Assembly: GCA_028285945.1 (NCBI GenBank)
Contig: JAPYNE010000056.1
Span: forward strand, 1 to 41,612
Reading direction: 5' to 3'
Origin: Candidatus Foliamicus numerosus
GTDB taxonomy: Bacteria; Pseudomonadota; Gammaproteobacteria; Steroidobacterales; Foliamicaceae
Length of the DNA stretch: 41,612 nucleotides
Shown: positions 14,617 to 22,627 of the stretch, in pieces
Layout of the letters: each line of letters begins with the position of its first letter
Position numbering within the stretch: position 1 is the stretch's first letter
The notes under the pieces: model-generated
Told to the model about the DNA's origin: nothing
The model's database searches: none
The model's input: the letters and a program-made list of their open reading frames with translations, nothing else
Program-made: the position numbers and the translations under genes

Positions 14617-16457
14617 TGCCCGGGCGAGGACTGGCCGCCGTCTATCGGGCGAATGGATCCAATTTCGATATCGTTTCCGAATATATCAAGCGATGCCTGA
14701 ACAAAGGGGTCTGCCCTGAATTCCCTTTCGGCTCGCTGCTGGCGCCGGCGCTCTGCTTCCCGGTCGCGACCGGCCAGAGTTCCCCCTTGGCCGGCGCCAG
14801 CAATTTCTATCTCAACCTCGCGACAAGCCGGAAGCGCGGCGATCAAAGCCACGCGCAGTTCCTTGAGGGCGTCGTCGGTGAGCAGATTTTCGTGCTGGCC
14901 GTCCAAGCGGAGTTGCAAACATCCGTTCTTCGCTTCAACCAGCTCGCTATGCGCCGCAATCTCGCCGGGCAGTCCCTGAAGGCCCAGGCCGCGCACCGTT
15001 TCCGGCCAGGCATCGGCGGCGAGCGTCTGTTTCGCCATGGGCGGCGGCGAGCCGGGCATGCCGCCTTCCTCAACCGGCTCCGCGGAAGGCGGTGGATCAG
15101 GAGGGGGGCTCGCCTCAACCGGCTTCGCGGAAGGCGGCGGGTCGGGCGGGCGGCTCGCTTCAACCGGCTCCGTCGCAGATGATGCGGCGGGCTCTCTTGC
15201 CGCCGCCGGCAATACATGCGCGCCGTCTTCCCGGGAACCAGGGCTTGCAGAGCCTGGCTCTTCGCGAGGCACCTCCGGTTCCGAATCGCCCGTCCGCCGC
15301 AAGCCGCCGCCTGCGGAAACAGGTCCAGGCCGCCCTGCGTCTTTGCGGCTCTCCTGAACAGGCTTTGCCGCCGCATCCGGCTGAAACGCGAGCATGCGCA
15401 GCAGGGTCATTTCCAGCCCGAGGCCGGGATCCGGCGCCAGCGGAAGCGCGCTGCGGCCCTGAATCGCGATTTCGTAGAGCAGTTGCACCTGGTCGGCCGG
15501 CAGCGCTTCGGCCAGCGGGGCGAGCCCATCCGGCTGGTCGTCCTCGTCCACAACACCTGCCCCCACCGCCTGAATAAGCGCCAAGCGCTGCAACGCCGAG
15601 GCCAGCTCCGCCAGGATGTTGGCCGGATCGGCCAGCCTTTCGCGCAATTCCCTAGCGCCGCCCAGCAACGCTTCGCCGTCGCCGGCGGCGATGGCGTTGA
15701 GGAGGTGGACGATGCTGGGCTGGTCGGTGCCGCCGAGCATGTCCGCCACATCGGTCTCGCGCACCGCGTCGCCCCCGTAGGCGATCGCCTGGTCCAGCAG
15801 GCTCAGGGCATCGCGCATGCTGCCGCCGGCCGCGCGGGCAATCCGCGCCAGCGCGCCCGGCTCGGCATTCACCTCCTCGCCCTTGCAGATGTCCGCAAGC
15901 TGGCCGGCGATGGTTTCGCTGTCCATGGCGCGCAGATTGATCTGCAAGCAGCGCGACAGCACCGTGACCGGAAGCCGCCGCGGCTCGGTGGTGGCGAGCA
16001 GGAACTTCACATGCGGCGGGGGCTCCTCCAGCGTCTTTAAGAGCGCGTTGAACGAGGAGGCGCTGAGCATGTGCGCCTCGTCGATCAGATAGATTTTGCA
16101 GCGGCCCTCGGTGGGCGCGTACTGCACGTTCTCAAGCAATTCGCGGGTCTGCTCCACCTTGGTGCGCGAGGCCGCGTCCACCTCCATGAGGTCAACGAAG
16201 CTTCCTTCCTGGATGCCCACGCAGCTGCCGCACTTGCCGCATGGCTCGGGCGCGGCGCCGGCCTCGCAGTTCAATGCGGCGGCCAGGATGCGCGCCAGCG
16301 TCGTTTTGCCCACCCCCCGGGTGCCCGCGAAAAGCCAGGCGTGATGCACTTTTTGGGTCGAAATCGCGTTGCTCAGCGCCCGCACGGCATGCGGCTGCCC
16401 CCGCACTTCGGAAAACTTCCGGGGCCGCCACTTGCGCGCCAGAACCAAGTAACTCAT
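14613..16457 (-). CDS. dnaX: DNA polymerase III tau subunit
   Basis: A 614-residue clamp-loader ATPase. Walker A is GTRGVGKT at 45-52, the zinc module uses C64, C73, C76 and C79, and the DExH-like Walker B is YLIDEAHM near 128-135. The sensor motifs and collar domain extend to about residue 370. A proline-rich linker then carries short imperfect repeats (EPVEASRPPDPPPSA, KPVEASPPPDPPPSA, EPVEEGG), followed by the tau C-terminal domain that contacts polymerase alpha and DnaB. No slippery A-run typical of the gamma frameshift is found at the domain III boundary, so only tau may be made. ATG 16457 is the first start. recR follows with an overlapping codon. Confidence 0.95.
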   Translation of the reverse strand: MSYLVLARKWRPRKFSEVRGQPHAVRALSNAISTQKVHHAWLFAGTRGVGKTTLARILAAALNCEAGAAPEPCGKCGSCVGIQEGSFVDLMEVDAASRTKVEQTRELLENVQYAPTEGRCKIYLIDEAHMLSASSFNALLKTLEEPPPHVKFLLATTEPRRLPVTVLSRCLQINLRAMDSETIAGQLADICKGEEVNAEPGALARIARAAGGSMRDALSLLDQAIAYGGDAVRETDVADMLGGTDQPSIVHLLNAIAAGDGEALLGGARELRERLADPANILAELASALQRLALIQAVGAGVVDEDDQPDGLAPLAEALPADQVQLLYEIAIQGRSALPLAPDPGLGLEMTLLRMLAFQPDAAAKPVQESRKDAGRPGPVSAGGGLRRTGDSEPEVPREEPGSASPGSREDGAHVLPAAAREPAASSATEPVEASRPPDPPPSAKPVEASPPPDPPPSAEPVEEGGMPGSPPPMAKQTLAADAWPETVRGLGLQGLPGEIAAHSELVEAKNGCLQLRLDGQHENLLTDDALKELRVALIAALPACREVEIEIAGAGQGGTLAGRDREAERRRQQRAEREFRADPFVQASLDIFGNDIEIGSIRPIDGGQSSPGQ

Positions 16458-16544
16458 GGGCGAAGCCTATCAGAGGCCGGCAACTGCTGCTTGCCCGGTT
16501 CTAGTCCTCTGGCCCTGAAGGAGACCTCAGCAGGCGAAGCGCAT

Positions 16545-17024
16545 TCAGGCCGGTTCGGCAGCGGCGCAGGCACCGCACAACCCCTTGACCTCCACAACCG
16601 CTTGTTCGGGCCGGAATCCGCGCTCGTCGGCGATCCGGGACAGCATCTTCCTCACGCCCCTCGACTCCACTTCGTCCACGCGGCCGCACGAGGAGCACAG
16701 CAGAAACTGGCTCTCGTGGGCATGGTCGGGATGCTCGCACGGCAAGTAGGTCTGGGCGGATTGCAGCCGGTGAACGAGGCCGGTTCGGATCAGGAAGTCC
16801 AAGTGCCGGTAAACGGTTAGAGGCGCGATCTTGCGTTTCTGACGCTCCTCCAGCAGGCCGATGAGCTCATAGGCGGAAACCGGCCGGTCGCGGGTCAGCA
16901 TTTCCGCATAAACCGCCAATCGGGCCGGGGTCAGCCGCTCGCCCTTCTCGGCGCAGCGCCTTTCGGCGAGCTTTCGCCATTTCGCCGCAAGCGGCGCCGC
17001 ACTCACTGGCGGGCTAGCCCGCAT
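16545..17024 (-). CDS. zur: Fur-family zinc uptake regulator Zur
   Basis: A 159-residue Fur-family repressor. The winged-helix domain covers about 12-85, with recognition helix APLTVYRHLDFLIRTGLVH. The structural zinc site is C110, C113, C150 and C153 (CSSCG, CGAC), and HPDHAHESQF supplies regulatory-site ligands. Among Fur proteins the double CxxC and the adjacent ZnuD-type receptor favour Zur. ATG 17024 lies inside an inverted-repeat element; GTG 17006 is an alternative start that would remove the element-derived residues MRASPP. A Zur-type operator is 530 bases upstream, between the merC-like and receptor genes. Confidence 0.85.
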   Translation of the reverse strand: MRASPPVSAAPLAAKWRKLAERRCAEKGERLTPARLAVYAEMLTRDRPVSAYELIGLLEERQKRKIAPLTVYRHLDFLIRTGLVHRLQSAQTYLPCEHPDHAHESQFLLCSSCGRVDEVESRGVRKMLSRIADERGFRPEQAVVEVKGLCGACAAAEPA

Positions 17025-17112
17025 AGGCTCGCTGCGCCATAGGCACGGCTATGCTTTCGCTCGAAAATGAAGCCATTCCCCGCCCCCCTTGATGCAATAT
17101 GCGGGCTAGCCA
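17009..17112. repeat. Inverted-repeat-bounded element between merC-like gene and zur
   Basis: GGGCTAGCCCGCAT at 17011-17024 and its reverse complement ATGCGGGCTAGCC at 17099-17111 bound about 75 bases. GCGGGCTAGCCCGC at 17009-17022 is itself a perfect 14-bp palindrome. The interior includes CCATTCCCCGCCCCC (17073-17087), which recurs at 19934-19948 downstream of the receptor gene. The zur ATG and the merC-like stop codon both fall inside the terminal repeats. It resembles a small non-coding mobile repeat, but no target duplication can be proved. Confidence 0.55.
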
Positions 17113-17531
17113 TTTCTGCATTGTCGCACATAGCGCCAGAGATGCGCCAAGCCCACGAGCGAGGCGCCGGCAATGGTCATCGGCTGCTCGTGCGCCGACA
17201 CCGCCTCGATGAACGCGGCCAGCAGGAGCAGCCCTAAGCCAAGCAGCGCCGCGCCTGCGAATAACCTGTTGCCGCCCGCCAGCCGCGTCTTCCAGATAAC
17301 ACTAAGGCTTACAGGAACGGCGGCGGCGACCAGCACCTTATGCGCCAGCTCGCTCTCCGCGGCCTGGGCGGCAACCGGCATCAGCGCCGCGAGCACGGGC
17401 AGCGCAACGCAATGGAGCACGCAAAGCGTCGATATCCCGACCGCGCACATGTCCAAGCGCCCCGAACGCCCCCATCGAATCCCTGTGGAATCGACGGCCG
17501 GCTGCGCCGAAGGCTGATATTTCTCCGCCAT
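17106..17531 (-). CDS. MerC-domain inner-membrane protein, probably zinc-related
   Basis: A 141-residue membrane protein of the MerC family. Four hydrophobic segments are visible (about 28-58, 64-80, 89-110, 116-134). The metal-binding signature is CVLHCVALP with C37, H40 and C41; a further Cys is C29. MerC moves mercury in mer operons, but relatives without mer genes often sit next to Zur sites and are thought to handle zinc; here it faces a ZnuD-type receptor across a Zur-like box, which favours zinc. ATG 17531 is clear. The last residues and the TAG stop lie in a small inverted-repeat element, so the C-terminus may have been altered by insertion. Confidence 0.75.
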   Translation of the reverse strand: MAEKYQPSAQPAVDSTGIRWGRSGRLDMCAVGISTLCVLHCVALPVLAALMPVAAQAAESELAHKVLVAAAVPVSLSVIWKTRLAGGNRLFAGAALLGLGLLLLAAFIEAVSAHEQPMTIAGASLVGLAHLWRYVRQCRNG

Positions 17532-17555
17532 GGAAAATTTCCCGCAACAAAATAC

Positions 17556-17572
17556 ATGTTATGTTGTAACAT
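17556..17572. promoter_or_regulatory. Zur-box-like operator
   Basis: ATGTTA (17556-17561) and TAACAT (17567-17572) form a 6-base inverted repeat with a five-base centre (TGTTG). This is the TGTTAT...ATAACA-like pattern of gammaproteobacterial Zur sites. It lies between the divergent merC-like gene (start 17531) and the ZnuD-type receptor gene (start 17655), with zur itself beyond merC, so one site could repress both when zinc is sufficient. Confidence 0.7.
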
Positions 17573-17654
17573 TGTGTAGCAACCGCGACGGGCCGTCAAC
17601 GCCAATGGGCCCGCATATGTCGCTCAATCCATTCGTTGATTCAGGAGAAAAGCA

Positions 17655-19877
17655 ATGAAAGGCAAACTACTGTGCCTGCTGGCTGCCGCGCCGTGGCTGG
17701 CGGTCGCCGCGCTCGCCGAGGAAGCGCCCGCAGCGGAAGATGCGGGCGCCATCGAGGAGATCGTCGTGCTGGCGCACCCGCTCGGACGCGAAGGGCTGGC
17801 GCAAGCCGCCGACGTGCTGGAAGCCGACGAGCTAGAGCGCAAGGCGGTGGACAATATCGGCGCAACCGTGGGCAATGAGCCGGGCATCCACAACAGTTCC
17901 TACGGCGTGGGCGCCGGGCGCCCTGTCATCCACGGCCTAGGCGGCCCTCGCGTGCGGATCATGGAAGACCGCATCGACACGCTCGATGTTTCCGTCAGCA
18001 GCGGCGACCATGCGGTCACGGTTGATCCCTTCGTCGCGGAGCGCGTGGAAATCCTGAAGGGCTCGGCCACCCTGCTCTACGGTTCCGGCGCCATCGGCGG
18101 CGTGGTCGATGTGCAAACGGGCCGCATTCCGCAGGAAGTGCCGGAGCGCATCCGCGGCGCCGTCAACCTGCGCGGCAGCGACAACGGCAACGGCAGAAAC
18201 GGGAGTTTCCGGCTTGACGGCGGCAGCGGCAACATCGCCTGGCACGTCGATGCCTTCGCCCGCGAGGGAGACGACTACAACATCCCCGGGTTCGCGGAGT
18301 CCGCAGCCTTGCGGGCGCAGGAGGAAGAAGAGCATCACGACGACGATGAGCACCACGACGACCACGATGACGACGGGCATCACGACGATGATGAGCACCA
18401 CGACGACCACGATGACGACGGGCATCACGACGATGATGAGCACCACGACGAGGAGGAAGCTCGAGGCCGCTTGCCGGGCAGCGGCTTGGAGACCCGCGGC
18501 GGTTCCGTCGGCCTCTCGTGGGTGGGCGACCGCGGCTTCGTGGGCGTTTCGGTCAGCAATCTCGACTCCGATTACGGCATCCCGGGCCACAGCCACGATC
18601 ACGGGCACGGGCACGACGAGGACGACCATGAGGAGATGGGCCACCACGAGGACGAGGACGACGACCACCACGAGGAGGATGAACACCACGAGCATGAGGA
18701 CGAGGGCGCTCCCATCGTTGACCTCAAGCAGACGCGCATCGACCTCAAGGCGGCTCTGGCCGACCCGTTCGGCGGCTTCGAGAGCCTGAGCTTCCGGCTC
18801 GGCATCAACGACTACGAGCATGTGGAGAACGAAGCCGGTGAAGCCGGAACGGCCTTCTCGAACCAGGCATGGGAAGCGCGCGCGGAGCTGACGCACGGCC
18901 CGGCCGGCGGGTGGCGCGGCGCCTTCGGCATCCAGTTCGGCGACCGCGAGTTCTCCGTGGCGGGCGAAGAGGCCTTCACGCCCCCCGTGGACACGTCGTC
19001 CGTCGGCCTGTTCTGGGTGGGCGAGCGCGCTCTCGGCAGGCTGGGGCTAGAGGCGGGCCTGCGCTACGACCGGGTCGAGCACGCTCCCGCGCAGGACAGC
19101 AGCCGCGATTTCAGCGGCGGCAGCGCTTCGCTGGGACTCATCGTGCCGCTCGGCCAAGGCTGGGAAGGCACCTTGCTGGCCGACTTCTCGTCTCGGGCGC
19201 CGGTGGGCGAGGAACTCTTCTCGGATGCCCCGCACCCCGGCACGGGCTTCTTCGAGATCGGAGATGCGGGGCTCAGCCATGAGCGGGCCCGCAACCTGGC
19301 GGCCACCCTCGCCGGCCGCGGCGACCGCTGGTCCGTGCGCGGCACCTTCTACCATACGGACTTCGCGGACTTCATCTACCAGGCCGCCACCGATGAAGAG
19401 CGGGGCGGCTTCGATGTGCGCCGCTACGCCCAAGCCGACGCCACCGTCGCCGGCTTCGAGGTGGAAGGCCGGCTGACCGTGGCCGAGTGGGGCGCGGGCC
19501 GTCTCGACTTGGGCCTCTTCTACGATAGGGTCTCACCGTCGCTGGACATCTCCGTCAACGACAACTTGCCGCTCATGCCGCCGGACCGGGCGGGTGTATC
19601 CCTCGAGTTCACGAGCGACCGCCTGCGGGCCAACGTGGACTACGTGCGGGCGGCCGATCAGGACGATATCGCCGAGTTCGAGCTGCCTACGGACGGCTAC
19701 AACGATCTCCGCGCGCGCATCGCCTGGCGTTTGCGCCCTGCCAACACCACGATGGACCTCTATCTGGCCGGGCGCAATCTCACCAACGACGAGCAGCGGC
19801 TGCACACGTCCGTGGTCAAGGACCTCGCGCCGCAGCCGGGGCGCACGGTCGAAGCGGGAATGCGTATGGCGTTCTAG
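17655..19877 (+). CDS. znuD: ZnuD-type TonB-dependent zinc receptor
   Basis: A 740-residue outer-membrane receptor. A signal peptide (1 to about 21, LLAAAPWLAVAALA) is followed by a TonB box EEIVVLAHP and the plug domain (about 45-160, GRPVIHGLGGPRVRIMEDRI, LYGSGAIGGVVDV). The barrel ends in a C-terminal Phe (RTVEAGMRMAF). Two metal-binding loops stand out: residues 223-270, rich in His, Asp and Glu and made of a 15-residue repeat, and 312-350 (HSHDHGHGHDEDDHEEMGHH onward). Such loops mark ZnuD receptors, which import zinc. An AGGAGA lies eight bases before ATG 17655. A Zur-like box is upstream. Confidence 0.9.
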   Translation: MKGKLLCLLAAAPWLAVAALAEEAPAAEDAGAIEEIVVLAHPLGREGLAQAADVLEADELERKAVDNIGATVGNEPGIHNSSYGVGAGRPVIHGLGGPRVRIMEDRIDTLDVSVSSGDHAVTVDPFVAERVEILKGSATLLYGSGAIGGVVDVQTGRIPQEVPERIRGAVNLRGSDNGNGRNGSFRLDGGSGNIAWHVDAFAREGDDYNIPGFAESAALRAQEEEEHHDDDEHHDDHDDDGHHDDDEHHDDHDDDGHHDDDEHHDEEEARGRLPGSGLETRGGSVGLSWVGDRGFVGVSVSNLDSDYGIPGHSHDHGHGHDEDDHEEMGHHEDEDDDHHEEDEHHEHEDEGAPIVDLKQTRIDLKAALADPFGGFESLSFRLGINDYEHVENEAGEAGTAFSNQAWEARAELTHGPAGGWRGAFGIQFGDREFSVAGEEAFTPPVDTSSVGLFWVGERALGRLGLEAGLRYDRVEHAPAQDSSRDFSGGSASLGLIVPLGQGWEGTLLADFSSRAPVGEELFSDAPHPGTGFFEIGDAGLSHERARNLAATLAGRGDRWSVRGTFYHTDFADFIYQAATDEERGGFDVRRYAQADATVAGFEVEGRLTVAEWGAGRLDLGLFYDRVSPSLDISVNDNLPLMPPDRAGVSLEFTSDRLRANVDYVRAADQDDIAEFELPTDGYNDLRARIAWRLRPANTTMDLYLAGRNLTNDEQRLHTSVVKDLAPQPGRTVEAGMRMAF
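18348..18452 (+). repeat. 45-bp tandem repeat coding for a metal-binding loop
   Basis: Two identical 45-base units begin at 18348 and 18393 and a third, partial one at 18438. Each encodes EHHDDHDDDGHHDDD. A partial related unit precedes them at 18330. The repeat is in frame in the ZnuD-type receptor gene, so copy-number changes would lengthen or shorten the zinc-binding loop without breaking the protein. Confidence 0.9.
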
Positions 19878-19953
19878 CGCGGATATTGCGCCAAGGGGCG
19901 CGGAGGCCGCGCAGGATTTTGCCTGCCCTTCGCCATTCCCCGCCCCCATCTCT

Positions 19954-20745
19954 TTAGAAACGGATGCGGCGCGTTTCCTGATCCAGCCTGCTGACGACGC
20001 TCATTGCCGCAAGCGCCGAACTCTTCGGGTTTTCGACCGTCGCATTGCCCTTGATCTCGAATGAGAACTGGCCGAAATCGCCTGTGGCGACAACCTTGTG
20101 GATGTTCTGGCCCACGTTCGGGTCGGCGATCAACCTGACCTGCGTGGCGTCGAATCCGATGCCGGCGAGCGCGACGGCGGCGGCCACGTTGGCGTTCTCG
20201 GGATAATGCGTGGCCGCGGCGCGCGCAGTGCCCTCGAAATGGACCTGCGCGTCGCCGACGAGACGATCAAGATCGAGTTTGCCGGCGGCGGGCGAGCCTT
20301 TCCAGCTCTTCGGCGGCTTGCGGCCGGTGTAGGTCACAGAGCGCAGCTTGCCGACACCCGCTGCCCGCAGGCAATCGAGCGCGCCGATGGCGCCGCTAAC
20401 GAGGTAAAGCTTTGCGTTGCCTTCGGCGGCGGCCTGGTCCAGGTCGCTGTAGAGATCCGCGTTCGCCAAGCCGCCCACCGATACCGTCGTAAGATCGCAA
20501 CCGCGGCGCAGTATTCCGGGGCCGTGGATTCCCAAGGCAAGGTGGCCCGCGCAGTCGATCATGTGGTCGATGTCGTCGGGCAGGTCCGGCACGGATGAAA
20601 CGCAAACGGAATCCGGGAACTCGGCAGCGGTCTCCTCTAAAAATTCCGGAAGCACAAGAAGCGCGCGCACGGCGAACCCCCTGCGTTTCAGCTCGTCTTG
20701 CACGTAGCCGCCAATCGCACCCGTGCCAATGATTCCAACCCGCAT
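19954..20745 (-). CDS. nadX: Aspartate dehydrogenase (NadX type)
   Basis: A 263-residue NAD(P)-dependent enzyme. The Rossmann motif GTGAIGGYVQDEL is at 7-19, and the DUF108/aspartate dehydrogenase domain includes LYLVSGAIGALDCLRAA, VTYTGRKPPKSWKG and ATHYPENANVAAAVALAGIGFD, where the His-Tyr-Pro-Glu-Asn-Ala-Asn run is typical of the family. It oxidises L-aspartate to iminoaspartate, which can feed NAD synthesis, or works in reverse to make aspartate. It stands alone here, 76 bases beyond the receptor stop and converging with it, with no nad genes beside it, so its physiological role is uncertain. Confidence 0.85.
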   Translation of the reverse strand: MRVGIIGTGAIGGYVQDELKRRGFAVRALLVLPEFLEETAAEFPDSVCVSSVPDLPDDIDHMIDCAGHLALGIHGPGILRRGCDLTTVSVGGLANADLYSDLDQAAAEGNAKLYLVSGAIGALDCLRAAGVGKLRSVTYTGRKPPKSWKGSPAAGKLDLDRLVGDAQVHFEGTARAAATHYPENANVAAAVALAGIGFDATQVRLIADPNVGQNIHKVVATGDFGQFSFEIKGNATVENPKSSALAAMSVVSRLDQETRRIRF

Positions 20746-20839
20746 CGATTCCTCCGCCTAGGCTTTCCCATTATCGCAGCACCCAACGGAATCATCCGGC
20801 CAGGGTTGAAGAACACGCTGCGCCGGATATGATGGGGGC

Positions 20840-21019
20840 ATGAACACAACCGCAATCGTTAGCTTTGGTGCTTCTGGATTCATTGCCCTTCTTGTGGCCA
20901 TCCTCGCCACTTGGCACAATACGCGCCAAGAGATAACCCGGCTTGCCGAGCGTGTAGCCCGCATTGAAGGAGTGCTATCCGTCCGTCCAGCCCCGCAGGA
21001 TCAGGCCGCAGCGCAATAG
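20840..21019 (+). CDS. Small membrane-anchored coiled-coil protein
   Basis: A 59-residue protein: residues 5-24 are a hydrophobic helix (AIVSFGASGFIALLVAILAT), followed by a charged helix TRQEITRLAERVARIEGVL with heptad spacing, and a short polar tail. GGGGG a few bases before ATG 20840 could serve as ribosome-binding site. This plan of one membrane helix plus a short coiled coil ending RxARIEG is seen in many small proteins of unknown role. The gene is divergent from nadX. The 237 bases from 21020 to 21256 hold no supported gene. Confidence 0.5.
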   Translation: MNTTAIVSFGASGFIALLVAILATWHNTRQEITRLAERVARIEGVLSVRPAPQDQAAAQ

Positions 21020-21256
21020 CCCGCCGCCCTTATCGGTTGCACTTGCCCGCGAGCCGGAAGATGCTGGTGGAAATCCAGCCCTCTATCCCGGATTGGCAAC
21101 ACCTAGGCAGGCACAGCCCGATGGCTTCCGTTTTTTTTCGCCTAGGCGGAGATCGACCGCAAACTGAAGCGATGATTGCCTTTGCCGACGCGCACAAGGA
21201 TCGCCATGAGGTCGGGCAGCGCTCGTGGGGGAGCTCCGAGTTATGTTGAAAGAGGA

Positions 21257-21343
21257 CGGAGAGGGTGGGATTCGAACCCACGGACGGCGTAAACCGTCAG
21301 AGGTTTTCAAGACCTCCGCATTCGACCACTCTGCCACCTCTCC
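21257..21343 (-). tRNA. tRNA-Ser (anticodon TGA)
   Basis: On the minus strand the acceptor stem GGAGAGG (21343-21337) pairs with CCTCTCC (21264-21258) and G21257 is the discriminator, as expected for serine. The anticodon loop CTTGAAA gives TGA with a normal U33. A long variable arm (GACGG/CCGTC) and a TTCGAAT T loop complete a type II tRNA. CCA is not encoded; the following bases are TCC. It lies 12 bases after the serS stop on the same strand and is probably part of the same transcript. Confidence 0.95.
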
Positions 21344-21355
21344 AATGATCGAGGA

Positions 21356-22627
21356 TCAGGCAGGGATTCTATCCGCCCCGCCCATCCAAGGGCGCAGGGC
21401 TTCGGGGATGAGGATGCAGCCATCGGGCCGCTGGTGGTTTTCCAGCACGGCGATGAGGGCGCGTCCGGCGGCCACGCCGGAGCCGTTGAGGGTATGGACG
21501 AAGCCGCGCGCGGCCTTGCCCTTGAAGCGCGCGCCCATGCGGCGGGCCTGGAAATCCTTGCAGTTGCTGCACGAGGAGATTTCGCGGTAGCTGTTCTGGC
21601 CGGGAAGCCAAACTTCGAGGTCGTAGGTGATGGACGACGCGAAGCCGGTGTCGCCGGAGCACAGCACCACCCGGCGGTACGGCAGATTGAGGCGCTCGAG
21701 CACGATTTCGGCGTGGCGGGTCAGCGCCTCCAAAGCGCTGGCGGACCGATCGGGATGCGTGATCTGCACCAGCTCGACCTTCTCGAACTGGTGCTGGCGG
21801 AGCATGCCGCGGGTGTCCTTGCCGTAGGCGCCGGCCTCGGAGCGGAAACAGGGCGTGTGCGCGGCGAACTTAAGCGGCAGGTCGGCTTCGTTGAGGGTTT
21901 GGCCGGCGGCCAGGTTGGTGAGCGGGACTTCGCCGGTGGGGACCAGGTAGCCGGAGCGTTCGCCTTCAATGCCGAAAAGATCCTGCTCGAACTTGGGCAG
22001 CTGGCCGGTGCCGACCAGCGATTCGGAGTTGACGACGAAAGGCACGTAGGCTTCGGTGTAGCCATGCTCGCGCACATGCAATTCCAGCATGAACTGGATC
22101 AAGGCGCGGTGCAGCATCGCGAGGCCGCCGGTCAGGACGGTGTAGCGCGCCCCGGACAGGCGCGCGGCGGCGCCGAAGTCCATCTGGCCCAGCGCTTCGC
22201 CTAAGGCCACATGGTCCTTGAGGTCGGGGCCGGCGGGACGCGGCTCGCCCCAGCGCTTCAGTTCGCGGTTGGCGCTCTCGTCGGCGCCGTGCGGAACGGC
22301 CTCATCAAGCAGATTGGGCAGGTCCAGCTCGATCTTGCGGAGGCTGGCCAAAACGGACTTGAGCTCGATGCCGGCATCCGACAAACCCGAAGTCGCTTGC
22401 TCCACCTGGCGCTTCAGCGCATCCATGTCGCCGCCTTCGCGGGCGGCCAAGCCGATCTCCCTGGAAAGCTTGTTGCGCTCGGCGCGCAGCTTCTCCGTGC
22501 GCACCTGCCAGCGCTTGCGGCGCGCTTCCAGCTCCGCGTAGGCGGCCGCGTCGAAACCGGCGCCGCGGCGCGCAAGGCGGCGCGCCACGCGCTCCGGCTG
22601 CTCGCGCAGCAGTTTGGGGTCAATCAC
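21356..22627 (-). CDS. serS: Seryl-tRNA synthetase
   Basis: A 423-residue class II synthetase that charges tRNA-Ser (and tRNA-Sec where present). The N-terminal tRNA-binding coiled coil covers about 27-100 ([20 protein letters not shown]), and the catalytic core has motif 2 [15 protein letters not shown] and motif 3 [22 protein letters not shown] 22627 overlaps the lolA stop by four bases (ATGA), continuing the ftsK-lolA-serS operon known in gammaproteobacteria. The rarA gene often found between lolA and serS is missing. A tRNA-Ser gene follows directly, giving enzyme and substrate RNA a shared transcript. Confidence 0.96.
   Translation of the reverse strand: MIDPKLLREQPERVARRLARRGAGFDAAAYAELEARRKRWQVRTEKLRAERNKLSREIGLAAREGGDMDALKRQVEQATSGLSDAGIELKSVLASLRKIELDLPNLLDEAVPHGADESANRELKRWGEPRPAGPDLKDHVALGEALGQMDFGAAARLSGARYTVLTGGLAMLHRALIQFMLELHVREHGYTEAYVPFVVNSESLVGTGQLPKFEQDLFGIEGERSGYLVPTGEVPLTNLAAGQTLNEADLPLKFAAHTPCFRSEAGAYGKDTRGMLRQHQFEKVELVQITHPDRSASALEALTRHAEIVLERLNLPYRRVVLCSGDTGFASSITYDLEVWLPGQNSYREISSCSNCKDFQARRMGARFKGKAARGFVHTLNGSGVAAGRALIAVLENHQRPDGCILIPEALRPWMGGADRIPA

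Noticed and set aside
16340-16356. Short A-run (CAAAAAG on the minus strand) in dnaX as a programmed frameshift site
   Set aside because: It falls at about codon 36, far before the domain III boundary where the gamma frameshift would have to occur, and has no downstream stem-loop.
17073-19948. merC-znuD block as a transposon bounded by direct repeats CCATTCCCCGCCCCC
   Set aside because: The left copy lies inside the small inverted-repeat element, so the repeats are better explained as pieces of that element than as target duplications; no transposase is present.
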